Shown: piece by piece, positions 11,215-20,926 of the stretch
Layout of the letters: each line of letters starts with the position of its first letter
Position numbering within the stretch: the first letter of the stretch is position 1
Source: Cheiracanthium punctorium
Taxonomy: Eukaryota > Arthropoda > Arachnida > Araneae > Cheiracanthiidae
Assembly: GCA_038373885.1 (NCBI GenBank)
Contig: JAWZYV010013532.1
Span: 124,001-188,000, forward strand
DNA: 64,000 bases
Direction of reading: 5' to 3'
Translations under genes and position numbers: made by a program
The notes under the pieces: model-generated
The model's database searches: none
Seen by the model: the letters and a program-made list of their open reading frames with translations, nothing else
Told to the model about the DNA's origin: nothing

Positions 11215-13930
11215 ACTGCAATGGGAATTCTTTTGAGTGCTCCTGTAGAACTATTAATAATACGGACGTTATTCTCAATGGAGAGCATCATTTTGAGAGC
11301 CTTAGTAATATATATGCCAACTTTGTTTTCTTTCAAAAATCGAATATCTCTAAAATAGGTTTTCAAGAATGACTGCTGATTCAGTCATTCCTGTATCAAC
11401 AGATACAGGGGGAGACCCTCCCCCCGAACCCCCCCTTTTAGTTATGTTTTTTAGACTGTGCTATACATTGGATTTTTTTCTCCTATAAAAGAGCTATAAA
11501 TGCTACATACACCATTTTCAATATGGTACGCTGTACTGTACATAGAAAAAACATAAATTTCGCACAAATCGATGTATATCCACAGCAGTTAGAACACTGG
11601 ATGGGTGGACATCAGAACAGACAAATAATCGAAATCATAAGGATGTTAACCCGTTTTGGGTTCTAATACATTAACAAATTTTCGTCGGTCGGAGACCCCC
11701 TCATACTCCAAGGCAGATAGCCCTTAACAAAACACAATACAATAAAATCAGTTAATTAAAGTGCGAGTAACGAATTTTCAAAATTTCCAAAGAAATCGAC
11801 ATAGATTAATATAATTACATTAGACATTTTTCGAGGTACTACATTATTATCCAGGCGATCTGCCAAGACGAGCAACTTTTTCGCCAAGATAAATGCCGGA
11901 CACATGAAATTATTGATGGTTCGGAATACGATTGCCAACAGTTTGCCAGGAAATTTGAGGGAAAAATAGTTTGGCGTTAATGATCGCCGAGATAATACGT
12001 AAATACCTTTTTCGATTTATCATAAAATAATAAAAATATCGCCAAGTTTGGTTCATTTTTCAAAGCATTTTTTTCGTACCCTGTTTGGCAATTTATCGCA
12101 AAAGTCGCCAACATTGCCGGCTTTTGGCTCAAATTTTGAAGGAGGCACACGATCGTCGTCGGATTATTAGCTAATCATATTGTAGGATAGTATTATATGC
12201 TTAAAATAGATGCCTGTCTCTAAACTGTCATTGACCGTATTGTATAGAAATTATTTTGAGTGCTCCCGTATAGAAAAACTTTTAACTATACAGACACTAT
12301 TTTCGATGCAAAGCTTCATTTTGTAATCCTTCATAACATCCAATTTTGTTTCATTTCAAAGAGCAGAATATCTCTAAAACTAGAAGTCAAAGCCTTTTGT
12401 GAAGGCAATTACAACGGGCGAGAGAAACATTTTAAGGAAATTTGTCTTTCATTCAATATATTTAATTTTCATCCACCTAAAATAAATAAGCTCATATTCA
12501 ATTTTTATTACAGACCCAAATTGAATTTAATGCTCATCTGGAAACGCGCAGAATCTTTTCGCAGTCGAAAGCTTTCGTTTTGCATACATAAACATTCGAA
12601 TATCCAATAGACGATTTATTTGTGGGGGGAAAAAATAATAATAAACTGTGTAATCGGGAGAAATTATTTTAAACGTGTTGGAATCCCCCCAATTGTATGA
12701 CGTCATTTTCACTTAAAATAGGTTATTTTGTCATGCAAATGATTCAATTTTTTGACTCTCGGAAACGAAATGGTGCTGAAAATAGCGAAAAATCGCTTAA
12801 AAATGAAGGAACGGGTGGATTTTTAGATTTTAAAATTGACAGATTGTTTTCTATATTTTTTTACAAACTTGTGAAAAATTTCAAGCGGATCGTACAAACG
12901 ATGAAGAAGTTGTTAGGCTTTTTGTCCTTGACTTTGTAATCTTTTTGCAGTCATAGAGGTAAAAGTTTTATCTTGAAGTCGGGGTTCAGCGCAACTACAA
13001 GGGGTGATCAAATGAAAAGGTACCAAACGTCGCAACAACCTAACCGTTATCATATTTGTCCATGCAGCTATAAGAGCACGTATCGAGACATCTAGGAATG
13101 CGATTGGAGCCTTTTGTGTGGATAGGAACAGGCGGGGGCCCGCAGGAGAGAGCAGAAACTCTTGTAAAAAGCACCCTACTACGTCCAATTGACACGGCAG
13201 TGCGTGTGAGGACAGGATGGTGTTCACATTGCAAAATTCGACGATTTAGGGACAGCGAGGCGTTATCCGATTTCTGACAGCGGAAGGTGTTAAACCGGCC
13301 ATTATTCATCGCAGGATGATGATCGTATACTGGAAAGGCTGTGTGTCCCACAAGTCAATGAGAAAATGGAATGTCCGTTTTCGCCAAGGAACTGGTCACG
13401 TTCAAGTGGGAGACGTTGGACCATCCGCCCTACAGTCCGGACATGTCACCCTGCGATTTCCATATGTTGGTTCCACTGAAGAAACCACCTGAAAGGGAAG
13501 CGCTTCAACTCGGACGACGTACTAAAGGACGCTGTGACGGACTGGGTCTCGTCGCGGCCACAGGAATTCTGGGAACAAGGAATCCTGCGGCTTGTTCGTC
13601 ATGGGATCGTTGTGCTCAGGCCTATGGTGTATATTTTGAATAAAGTCTACATTTGTACCCACCGTTCTTACCTTTTCATTTGATCACCCCTTGTAGTTAG
13701 CAGGATGATGCGCTTTAAAGAATAACTTCCCATAGAGCGCAATGTATTGGGACTATTTTGAGTGCTCCTGTAGAAAAAAATCAATAAATGCTACATAGAT
13801 CCTTTACAATAGGGTACATGGTACTGAAGATAAGAATAACATATATAAATTTCGTAGAAATCAATGCCTATACACTCGAGTCAAGGACGGACAGACAGAG
13901 AAACCGAAATCTTAAACACTTTTCTACCTT
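11215..13930. repeat. Diverged internal duplications in the large hAT-type element
   Basis: TTTTGAGTGCTCC(T/C)GTA occurs at about 11233, 12254 and 13754. The 11233 and 12254 copies share downstream similarity (…GAATATCTCTAAAA…). The 13754 copy shares ATAAATGCTACATA, ACATAAATTTCG(C/T)A and a GGACAGACA-like tail with sequence near 11490-11640. These are diverged direct repeats of several hundred bases, not a tight tandem array. Confidence 0.55.
12998..13693. mobile_element. Internally deleted mariner, copy 1 (696 bp)
   Basis: The ends CAAGGGGTGATCAAATGAAA and the exact inverse TTTCATTTGATCACCCCTTG are flanked by TA (12996-12997, 13694-13695). The interior on the plus strand keeps the start and the end of a mariner transposase. 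The N-terminal part ends at a segment equivalent to SMRKWxVxFRQGT. It jumps directly to the C-terminal part with HPPYSPDMSPCDFH, the third catalytic Asp region, and ends near WDRCAQAYGVYFE. The central catalytic core is missing, and frameshifts are present. The same deletion junction is seen in the copy at 28744-29445. It is nested in the large hAT-type element. Confidence 0.85.
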
Positions 13931-14068
13931 GTTGGAAAGTGTCAAAAAAGCTAGATCTTGAGAGGGAAAGACGAAAACTTTCAAGGTAAAGGCGCGGGGC
14001 CCCCAAAAGCGCGGGGCCCGTAGCATTTGCTAAATCTGCTATATTGTTAATCCGGCACTGACCGGGCC

Positions 14069-14619
14069 TCTTCATATAGAAAGCCGGCAATGCCCATCAA
14101 TCATGGAGAACAAATGGGCAACAGTCCCCGATCTCCTCTGGAATCAATGCGTCGCAAGGAAAGACAGAAAGGCGGCAAGCTATAAACAAAGGGGTGGCCG
14201 TTTCTTTCTCTGGCGACTAAACTTAATAAATGGACAAACTGAAGGACCGCACTAGGCGCCAATAACCCTTGCTACGCCATAGTTACATCCTTTAAATAAA
14301 GAGTAAACCGTTATAAATGGCTATATACCAGTGGTATTGATAAATGCCATAGACCTTAAAAAGTCGTCCACGACTTTTTAAGGGGGCTCCCTTATCTCTT
14401 CCGTAGCTTTGCCTTAACCGTTATAACAAATAGCAAGTGAAGGCAAATTAATCGTACTATGTTGGGGCAAATGAAAGCTGGGCTCTTGAAGTACCCAGTT
14501 TTCAAAAATAAAATTGTTAAAGAAAACTGACACGAATCTGCCGGAGTGAAATTCAGCTATTTCATTAAAGCCCCATTTCTCATGAAAATGTTATGGAATA
14601 CTTACAACATTTTGCAAAA
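14069..14619. other. Intergenic DNA with a 14-bp-arm hairpin
   Basis: No gene is seen. At 14354-14383 there is a perfect hairpin: CCTTAAAAAGTCGT, loop CC, then ACGACTTTTTAAGG. Its role is unknown, and it could be the core of a small palindromic MITE. Confidence 0.5.
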
Positions 14620-14631
14620 CATTTATAAAAT

Positions 14632-14838
14632 GTCCCAGCCATGGCCGAGTGCGTAAGACACTGAACACGGTAGCCGGCCGAAGTGTGAAGGTCCCGGGTT
14701 CGGGCCTGTCGTGCGGATGTCTTTCTAACGGTCTGGCGTTTCGGATGGTTTTCTCCCGATGTAACTTGAATCCTCTGCCCAAGGTACCACCCTAGGCAGA
14801 ATGCCCCTCGTGTAGGCTTCCCATAACACACAAGCAAG
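14632..14838 (+). mobile_element. tRNA-derived SINE, copy 1
   Basis: The 5' part is tRNA-like. An A-box-like ATGGCCGAGTGCGTAAGA lies near 14641 and a B-box-like GTCCCGGGTTCGGGCCTG near 14690. The body contains TCTAACGGTCTGGCGTTT and ends …TAGGCTTCCCATAACACAC. Imperfect 12-bp repeats CATTTATAAAAT (14620-14631) and CATTTACAAAAT (14839-14850) flank it, as expected for target-primed retroposition. RNA polymerase III boxes would allow transcription, but it encodes no protein. Confidence 0.85.
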
Positions 14839-14862
14839 CATTTACAAAATTCAATCTTCAGT

Positions 14863-15093
14863 AGCGCCCCATCATGCCCGAGTGGATAAGACAATGAACA
14901 AGGGAGACGGCTGAAGTGTGAAGGTTCCGCGTTCGGACTTGCCACATGGCTAACGATCTAACGGTCTGGAGTTTTGGTCAGTTTTCTCTAGATGTAATGT
15001 GAATACAACCCCTTAAAAAAAGTCCTCCGACCAAGGCACACCTCCCAGTAGGAAGATGCGCCTCGAGTAGGCTTGCCATTACACAAAACTTAC
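14863..15093 (+). mobile_element. tRNA-derived SINE, copy 2
   Basis: Same family as 14632-14838: tRNA-like head (CATGCCCGAGTGGATAAGAC … GGTTCCGCGTTCGGACTTG), body with TCTAACGGTCTGGAGTTT, and 3' tail TAGGCTTGCCATTACACAAA. It is flanked by a perfect 12-bp duplication TCAATCTTCAGT (14851-14862 and 15094-15105). The two SINEs are separated only by their target duplications, so one inserted immediately next to the other. Confidence 0.88.
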
Positions 15094-15129
15094 TCAATCT
15101 TCAGTTGTGGCTCCAAAGTTGCTGCTTAC

Positions 15130-15689
15130 TAGACATGAGACGGGCTCAGCCCGAGCCCGAAAGCCCGAGCCCGGGCCCGAACCGGGCTCGGGCTCTGTAA
15201 TTCACAATTGTGTGCGGGCTCGGGCTCATGAAAAATTTCTCCTTTATTGAACATACTGCTTGAAATAGATTTTGAAAAGTGATTCATGAGGAAAATAAAA
15301 GTACTTATAAAAGAAAAATAAATAAATAAACAAATAAAAATAGAAGCACGGGCGCCTAGAAGGTGCGTGAAGCTCCTTCTAGGCGCTTTAAGGTATTTTA
15401 GAACGGCGGTTCATATTCCTTAATTAGTCATGAGATCCGACATTTTTTGATAAAGGACGGATACAAAAAATTAGAAAGTGCATTCGGAGTTTGCAACTAT
15501 ATTTGTCTTTAATTTGCACAAACGGCAAAATTTATTGTATTCTTTCAATGAAGTAATTGAATTTTTTAAAAAATCTTAACTGAAATTTCGGGCTCGGGCG
15601 CCGATAACCAACCTCGGGCGGGCTCGGATGAAAAGTCCTCGGGCTCGGGCGATCTCGGGCTTCAAAAAATGAGCCCGTACTCATCTCTA
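15130..15689. mobile_element. hAT-type MITE, 560 bp, GC-rich CCCGAG ends
   Basis: The element starts TAGACATGAGACGGGCTC and ends GAGCCCGTACTCATCTCTA, with many copies of GGGCTCGGGC/CCCGAGCCCG near both ends. A perfect 8-bp target duplication CTGCTTAC flanks it (15122-15129, 15690-15697). The interior has no transposase but holds a perfect 12-bp-arm hairpin, GCGCCTAGAAGG…CCTTCTAGGCGC (15352-15386). Confidence 0.85.
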
Positions 15690-15759
15690 CTGCTTACGAG
15701 TAGAGTCGAAGGACGATGAGATCGAACTAGGCTACGTGTGCAATGTAAATTTTAAGAAA

Positions 15760-18130
15760 TTCTAAAGAAGGTAGTGATATCTGTGGATGAATTATTTAAT
15801 TAAAGTGTCACTGCCTCAAATGTTTATAGGAAAAATAAAACGTTTCCATTTGTCAAGAGTTGTGCCGAAGTCGGCAGCTTCCGAGGGATAAGGCCAGAGG
15901 GCGAAACTACCAAAGCCGAGAGCAATATTTGGCATCTGCTATAGCTCCGCTAGCTGTAAAAAATTCAATTTAAATGCATTACTTTTAAAGTTTATAAGGT
16001 ATGCAAGTTGCTTGACGAGACCGGTGGCTGTGAGGTTTGACACTGGCCTGAAGAATTCATGTTCCGATTCCAGCCCTGCTAGCAGCGGTAATTTTTTTTT
16101 TTTTTTAAATCTGAAATCAGTACTGCTATTTCTCGGAGAATTCCTTAGTATTATATACTTCAAATGTTTATAGGGCATGCAAAACGCAGCTGCGTAACAG
16201 TTGTTTGGCTGTAAGGTTAGAAGCTAGTCTGTGAGTTCGAACCTAACTGTGATAAGAATTTTGCGAATTCCACAAATTAGTGGCCTCACCATGGCACAGT
16301 GGTTATGCCACTGAAAATGGTAGATGGCCGAAGTGTGAAGGTCCCGGGTTCGAGTCCCATCGCGCGGCTGTCGATCTAACGGTCTGGAGTTTTGGTAGGT
16401 TTTCTCCAGATGTAACGTGAATACGCGTTAGAACCCCTTACAAAGTCCTCCTACCAAGGCATCCCCCCCTTGGCAGATCGCCCTAGTGTAGCGTTGCCGT
16501 AATAACACACAACCACAACCACAAATTAGTGCTGTTATCGATCGCAACATTATTGTTATATACCGAAAATGATTATGGGCACATAAGGGTATGTAAAAGA
16601 TTACTCCGTTGCAGGGATTGTGACTATGAGGTTTAACACCGGGGCTGGGAAACGAAGGCTCTCAGTGCAAACCCAAGTAACCTTAATGAGATTTTTGAGA
16701 AAATCTGAAATTGGTGCTGCTATCTGTTGGAGAATCATTTAATTAAAGTACTATAACTTGAAATGCTTATAAGTCATGTAAAAGAAACCCTTGTGACTGT
16801 GAGATTCGTTGCAAATCTTGAGATGCGGAGGTCCCGAGTTCGAATCCAGTTGAATGTATAGAGCTTTTTAATTTAGCTAATCAAGTGGCAGTGGCTCCAT
16901 CTATCTAATTTAATAAAAAATACATCCTAATGTGATATATATGAGGCACATAAAGGACTCTGTCGTGACCGAGGTTGGTGGAGAGGTGGAAGTCAGCGTT
17001 CGCGCTCTATCCCGTCTTGAGATGCGTAGGTCCCGAGTTCGAATAAAGTTGACTGTATACAGATTTTTAATTTAGCTAATCAAGTGGCAGTGGCTCCATC
17101 TATCTAATTTAATAAAAATACATCCTAATGTGATATATATGAGGCACATAAAGGACTATCGGCCGTGACCGAGGTTGGTGGAGAGGTGGAAGTCAGCGTT
17201 CGCGTTTTCTTCTGGCTGCGGGTTCTATCCCGTCTTGAGATGCGTAGGTCCCGAGTTCGAATAAAGTTGACTGTATACAGATTTTTACTTTAGCTAATCA
17301 AGTGGCAGTGCCTCCATCTATCTAATTTAATAAAAAATACATCCTAATGTGATATATATGAGGCACATAAAGGACTATCTGCCGTGACCGAGGTTGGTGG
17401 AGAGGTGGAAGTCAGCGTTCGCGTTCTCTTCTGGCTGCGGGTTCTATACCGTCTTGAGATGCGGAGGTCCCGAGTTCGAATCCAGTTGACTGTATAGCGA
17501 TTTTTAATTTAGCTAATCAAGTGGCAGTGGCTCCATCTATCTAATTTAATAAATAAAATATCCCAATGTGATATATATGAGGCACATAAAAGACAGTCTT
17601 CCGTGACCGACTTTGGTGGAGAGGTGGAAGTCAGCGTTCGCGCTCTCTTCTGGCTGCGGGTTCCATTTCGGATGCGGAGGTAACGAGTTCGAATCCAGTT
17701 GACTGTGCAGCGTTTTTTAATTTTGCTAATCAAGTGACAGTGCCTCCATCTATCTAATTTAATAAATAAAATATCCCAATGTGATATATATGAGGCACAT
17801 AAAAGACAATCTGCCGTGGCCGACGTTGGTGGAGAGGTGGAAGTCAGCGTTCGCACTCTCTGCTGGCTGCGGGTTCTGTCCCGTCTTGAGATGCGAAGGT
17901 CCCTAGTTCGATTCTAGTTGACTGTATAGAGATTTTTAATTTAGCTAATCAAGTAGCAGTGGCTCCATCCATCTGTTTTAATAAATAAAATATCCCAATG
18001 TGATATATATGAGGCACATATAAGACAATCTGACGTGGCCGAGCTTGGCCGAGAGGTGGGAGTCAGCGTTCGCGCTCTCCTTTGGCTGCGGGTTCTATCC
18101 CCGTTACTAGTGCGATTGTGTGATGGATGT
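15760..18130 (+). repeat. Tandem array of tRNA-like units, period about 200-219 bp
   Basis: The right half is regular. The landmark AATTTAGCTAATCAAGTGGC recurs at 16870, 17069, 17287, 17506, 17719 and 17938, giving periods of 199, 218, 219, 213 and 219. Each unit contains a tRNA-like block (CGTGACCGAGGTTGGTGGAG … GGCTGCGGGTTCTATCCCG) and a second B-box-like GTCCCGAGTTCGAATCCAG. The unit at 16870 to 17069 lacks about 19 bp around the TTCTCTTCTGGCTGC part. The left half (15760-16800) is older: AAATG(T/C)TTATAGG and GAGTTCGAACCT recur at similar spacing but with much more divergence. A SINE (16283-16518) interrupts it. The final unit (about 18030) runs into unique GC-rich sequence, perhaps the body of the founding SINE. 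Confidence 0.85.
16283..16518 (+). mobile_element. tRNA-derived SINE, copy 3, inserted in the tRNA-like array
   Basis: This is the best preserved head of the family. It has CCATGGCACAGTGGTTATGC, then GTCCCGGGTTCGAGTCCCAT (a near-canonical B box), then TCTAACGGTCTGGAGTTT, and a tail …GTAATAACACACAACCACAA. A perfect 13-bp target duplication CCACAAATTAGTG flanks it (16270-16282, 16519-16531). It is therefore younger than the array unit it splits. Confidence 0.93.
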
Positions 18131-19195
18131 GTGGCAGTATGGTGGTTCGGAATCCACGTTAAACTGTAGGTCCCCGTCACGGCATACTGCTCGGTGACGG
18201 TTTCTTCTCTGTATCTTCTCTCTCTCACTTCCTCCTTCTCCACCACGTGCAAAGGAATGGGACGGAACCTGCGTGGGATTGGTCCGGGGCGGAGACCCCT
18301 TCCTTGTATCGGGGTCGAAACTCCGGTCACTCCTCCAGCGCTTCCGTCCTCACCTTCCTGACCACGAGGTATTTTGCTGCTGTCGACCTCGGTTAAAGAG
18401 GTCCAGCATTTTGCTAAAATTTAACTTCCTTTTCGCCCCATCCTAAGGTATCGCCGGAGACCTGGTGTTATCGACGCTCGCTGATTGGCCAATATATCTC
18501 TCTTAGTTGGACCTAGCAGCGTAAAGTTTGGGTTGCCACATTTGACAATTTATCACTAGGCTTGGCGAAGTCTTTTGGCGAGAAATTTGGGTGGTTGATA
18601 CCAAAGGTAAATGTATTTATTTTGATAGTTGACAGTGTCAAAAATTAATCTTTTGAAGGCAGAGAAAAGGGGCGGAATTTATTAGGAATATTCTCGACTT
18701 AAAATATTTTCTCTACCTCCCGAGTTTTCTTTCCGATGTTGTTTTAACATCGACTGTTTTCTGTGTGGCCAGTAAGAAGGGGCACGAGAGGACATTCTGT
18801 TTAGTGGAGAGGTTCCACCTTTCGTAGCACACATGCCTGATATTCTTTGTTTAACTCTTCGTTTTTGTTTTGTTTGTGTATCATGTATTTCGGATTTGTG
18901 TGCTTGGCCTGAAAGTTCGCTTATAAATCCACGTCAAAAGGACAACACAAGGGGGCAAATACACGGAGGGTACTCCGTGTATTCTAACGTATTACTCTTC
19001 GTATATATATGATTACAATTTGTGTTCTGATCAGATTGATATTAATCGCTAGATTTTGTGGCGGCCCAGTTGGGTACGCATGGTATATAAATAAATGTTT
19101 TTTTTTCTTCTTCTTAATTAGTTATTGACTTTTACAATGCTGTATTGTAAAATTCTGAATTGTAAACTAAGTATCAAACTGTAAGCTAAGTAAAG
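18131..19195. other. Intergenic DNA, partly GC-rich, with a small hairpin
   Basis: 18131-18480 is richer in G+C than its surroundings and may be the unique body of a tRNA-derived repeat, but I cannot prove it. At 18958-18983 there is a hairpin AATACACGGAG, loop GGTA, CTCCGTGTATT. No coding exon was recognised. Confidence 0.4.
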
Positions 19196-19238
19196 GGTCC
19201 CATTACGCGGGGCTGCAGCCCCCTCAGGGTAAGCCCCT
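19196..19238. repeat. hAT end fragment
   Basis: GGGGCTGCAGCCCCCTCAGG and AAGCCCCTGCG resemble the inverse of the hAT-type end at 24847 (which contains GGGGCTGCAGCCACCCTCAG). The palindrome at 19239 abuts it. No target duplication was found. Confidence 0.4.
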
Positions 19239-19385
19239 GCGTCTATGATTTTATTTTTGAAAAATTGGAGTCGTGTTTCAACAACTAAACTCTGAACTTT
19301 AAAATTTCTGTCTGTAAAATTTCTAGAGTTCACAGTTGAGTTGTTGAAACACGACTCCAATTTTGAAAAATAAAATCGTAGACGC
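19239..19385. repeat. Imperfect palindrome, about 69-bp arms
   Basis: The left arm begins GCGTCTATGATTTTATTTTT and the right arm ends with its near inverse AAAAATAAAATCGTAGACGC. Between them GGAGTCGTGTTTCAACAAC and GTTGTTGAAACACGACTCC are exact inverses. The arms run to about 19307 and from about 19315, leaving a loop of about 8 bp. A transcript from either strand would fold into one long hairpin. Confidence 0.85.
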
Positions 19386-19651
19386 GTAGTTGTTAGACTG
19401 GCACACTTAACATCTCCCCTAATTCTCTTCTGTGTTCGCGTTGCGGCTGGAAGACTGGTTATTATACCGACAACTGGACTCTGTTTTTAGTAGCTGCATA
19501 GGTATTAGCGATAAATGACTGTTAGACTACAGACATGTAGAAGGGGACATGTATCAGGTGCGGTCGCTGCACACGGCCCGCTCGAGCCGGCATATTGAAT
19601 TTTTAAAAATATACGATTACGGACAAACTATTGAGCTTTCATTCATCTGGT

Positions 19652-19941
19652 CGCCGAAGGCGAGCGGCCTGTAGGTTGCACATTTTTTTTTTTTTTTTTT
19701 CGAAGCGGGCCGTTGTCAGACCAACTGGTCGATGGATGTGACCGCTCACCGAAACGTATGAAAGCGGCCGGTACGTTGCATAGGCTGGATGTGAAGCGGT
19801 CGGACCAGCTGGTTGACGAAGGCGGACGGCCCGTAGGTTGTAAATTTCGGATGCGAAGAGGCCCGTGTGCCGTAGGTTGCACAAGCCAGTAGCGAAGCGT
19901 CCCGTGTGCTCTAGGTTGCACATTTTGGCCGCGAATGCGGC
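19652..19941. repeat. GC-rich degenerate minisatellite
   Basis: The phrase GCGAAG(C)GGCCCGT(GTGC)CGTAGGTTGCACA recurs with variation at intervals of roughly 40-60 bp (for example at about 19655, 19830, 19870 and 19905), together with ACCA(A/G)CTGGT variants. A poly(T) tract interrupts it at 19683-19700. Short arginine- and proline-rich frames across it are by-products. Confidence 0.65.
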
Positions 19942-19942
19942 T

Positions 19943-19987
19943 AGTTTAAGGAATAAAAGCCTAAGTCGGTATTTTTGGGACACCCTG
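19943..19987. mobile_element. Terminal fragment of a long-TIR mariner-like MITE
   Basis: AAGGAATAAAAGCCTAAGTC and GGGACACCCTG are the inverse of the terminal sequence of the element at 19994-20926. Only about 45 bp are present. TATATA separates the two head-to-head ends. The fragment's other end is lost in the minisatellite. Confidence 0.7.
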
Positions 19988-19993
19988 TATATA

Positions 19994-20926
19994 CTGGCTG
20001 TCCCAAAAACACTGACCTAGGCTTTTATTCCTTAAATATTTAGACATATACAATAAATTTAAAAAAATTATACAAAAAAGTACAGAATTTTGTGGAATCG
20101 ATTAAAATTTTCAGGAGATTAAATCTAAATAAATACAATATTAAAATTTTTATACAGCCTCCGGACAAAAAAAGTTCCCAGTCAGTAAAATATGCCCCAT
20201 ACATTAATAAAGTGATGTAGAAAATTTTAGGATTTTATCTTAAAAAGTGTCGGAGATATCTTAACACTTTTCAATGCTCTCGATGGGAAAAAAAATCACG
20301 TCAAATGATCCCGTTTCAGGGGTCGTACCCAAATTATGAAAGAAAACATTGACGGCATAAATACATAATACTTCTGCTATTATAGGTATAGTATTGCCCC
20401 TCACCAGCTTTGTTTAAACATACCTCCGAGCCTTTTTAGGATGAAAGTCTGAAACTTCGTACGAAACCTCACTGACGTATGGAGCACATTTCACTAATTG
20501 GAAACTTTTTTGTACGAGGCCCGTAAAAAATTTAAATTTTGCAATTATTTACATTTAACCTCCTAAAAATTTGAATAGACACCATAAAATTCTGTACCCT
20601 GATTTACGTAACTTTTTAATTTAGTGTCTTTATACAATATTTAAGGAATAGAAGCCTATAGTCTGTTCGCGGAAACGAGAGAACGATAGTAAACAAACGG
20701 GTTACCAAAGAATTACATTTTTTGGCACCATTCCCTAGTTAGGCGAATTTAACCTTTCTTAATTCCAAACAGCGTAAAAAGGGAAGGAAACAAATATTCA
20801 CACTGTGCTTGGCGCTTTGGCAAAATGCCAGGTGTTTACTCATCGCCAGTTTGCACGTGCAATTATTTAGTTTCATTCTCTCAACTCGGCGAACGCACTA
20901 TAGGTCAGTGTTTTGGGGACACCCAG
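19994..20926. mobile_element. Long-TIR mariner-like MITE, interrupted by a second MITE
   Basis: The left end CTGGCTGTCCCAAAAACACT is the near inverse of the right end AGTGTTTTGGGGACACCCAG. Left TA and right TT flank it, so one target copy is mutated. After removing the insertion at 20661-20898 the inverted repeats run inward for more than 250 bp (TAGGCTTTTATTCCTTAAATA near 20023 pairs with TATTTAAGGAATAGAAGCCTA near 20640). No transposase frame is present. Internal phrases (CCGGACAAAAAAAGTT; long paired arms) resemble the organisation of the DUF4817-type transposon at 25123. Confidence 0.8.
20661..20898. mobile_element. Nested 238-bp MITE with TATA target duplication
   Basis: The ends GTCTGTTCGCGG…GAGAGAACG and the inverse of …CATTCTCTCAACTCGGCGAACGCAC form an imperfect inverted repeat of about 25 bp. 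TATA flanks both sides (20657-20660, 20899-20902). It splits the right inverted repeat of the host MITE exactly between GAAGCC and GGTCAGTG. Superfamily not assigned. Confidence 0.7.

Larger units (their letters stand above)
8383..14060. mobile_element. Large nonautonomous hAT-type element, 5.68 kb, perfect 8-bp target duplication
   Basis: The insertion starts CAGTGCCGGATTAA and ends TTAATCCGGCACTG, a 14-bp perfect terminal inverted repeat of hAT type. It is flanked by identical 8-bp copies of ACCGGGCC (8375-8382 and 14061-14068), the target duplication length of hAT elements. No hAT transposase motifs (BED finger, RNase H-like signatures, dimerisation domain) were recognised in the interior, so mobility must have been supplied in trans. 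Both ends carry GCGCGGGGCCCGTAG in the same orientation (about 8400 and 14010). It contains a smaller hAT MITE (10343-10506), a deleted mariner (12998-13693), a (TA)n tract and internal diverged duplications. About 4.8 kb would remain without the nested insertions. Confidence 0.8.

Noticed and set aside
13040..13351. Overlapping open frames on the minus strand of the mariner copies
   Set aside because: They are shadows of the plus-strand mariner transposase remnant. The same frames recur at 28689-29096 for the same reason.
14632..16518. True tRNA genes at the B-box-like sites
   Set aside because: The heads are tRNA-like, but the sequences run on into a shared body and 3' tail and are flanked by target duplications, so they are SINEs.
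15760..18130. CRISPR array or functional tRNA cluster
   Set aside because: Units are 200+ bp with no short-repeat/spacer pattern, and the tRNA-like parts lack a complete acceptor stem and anticodon arm that I could fold.
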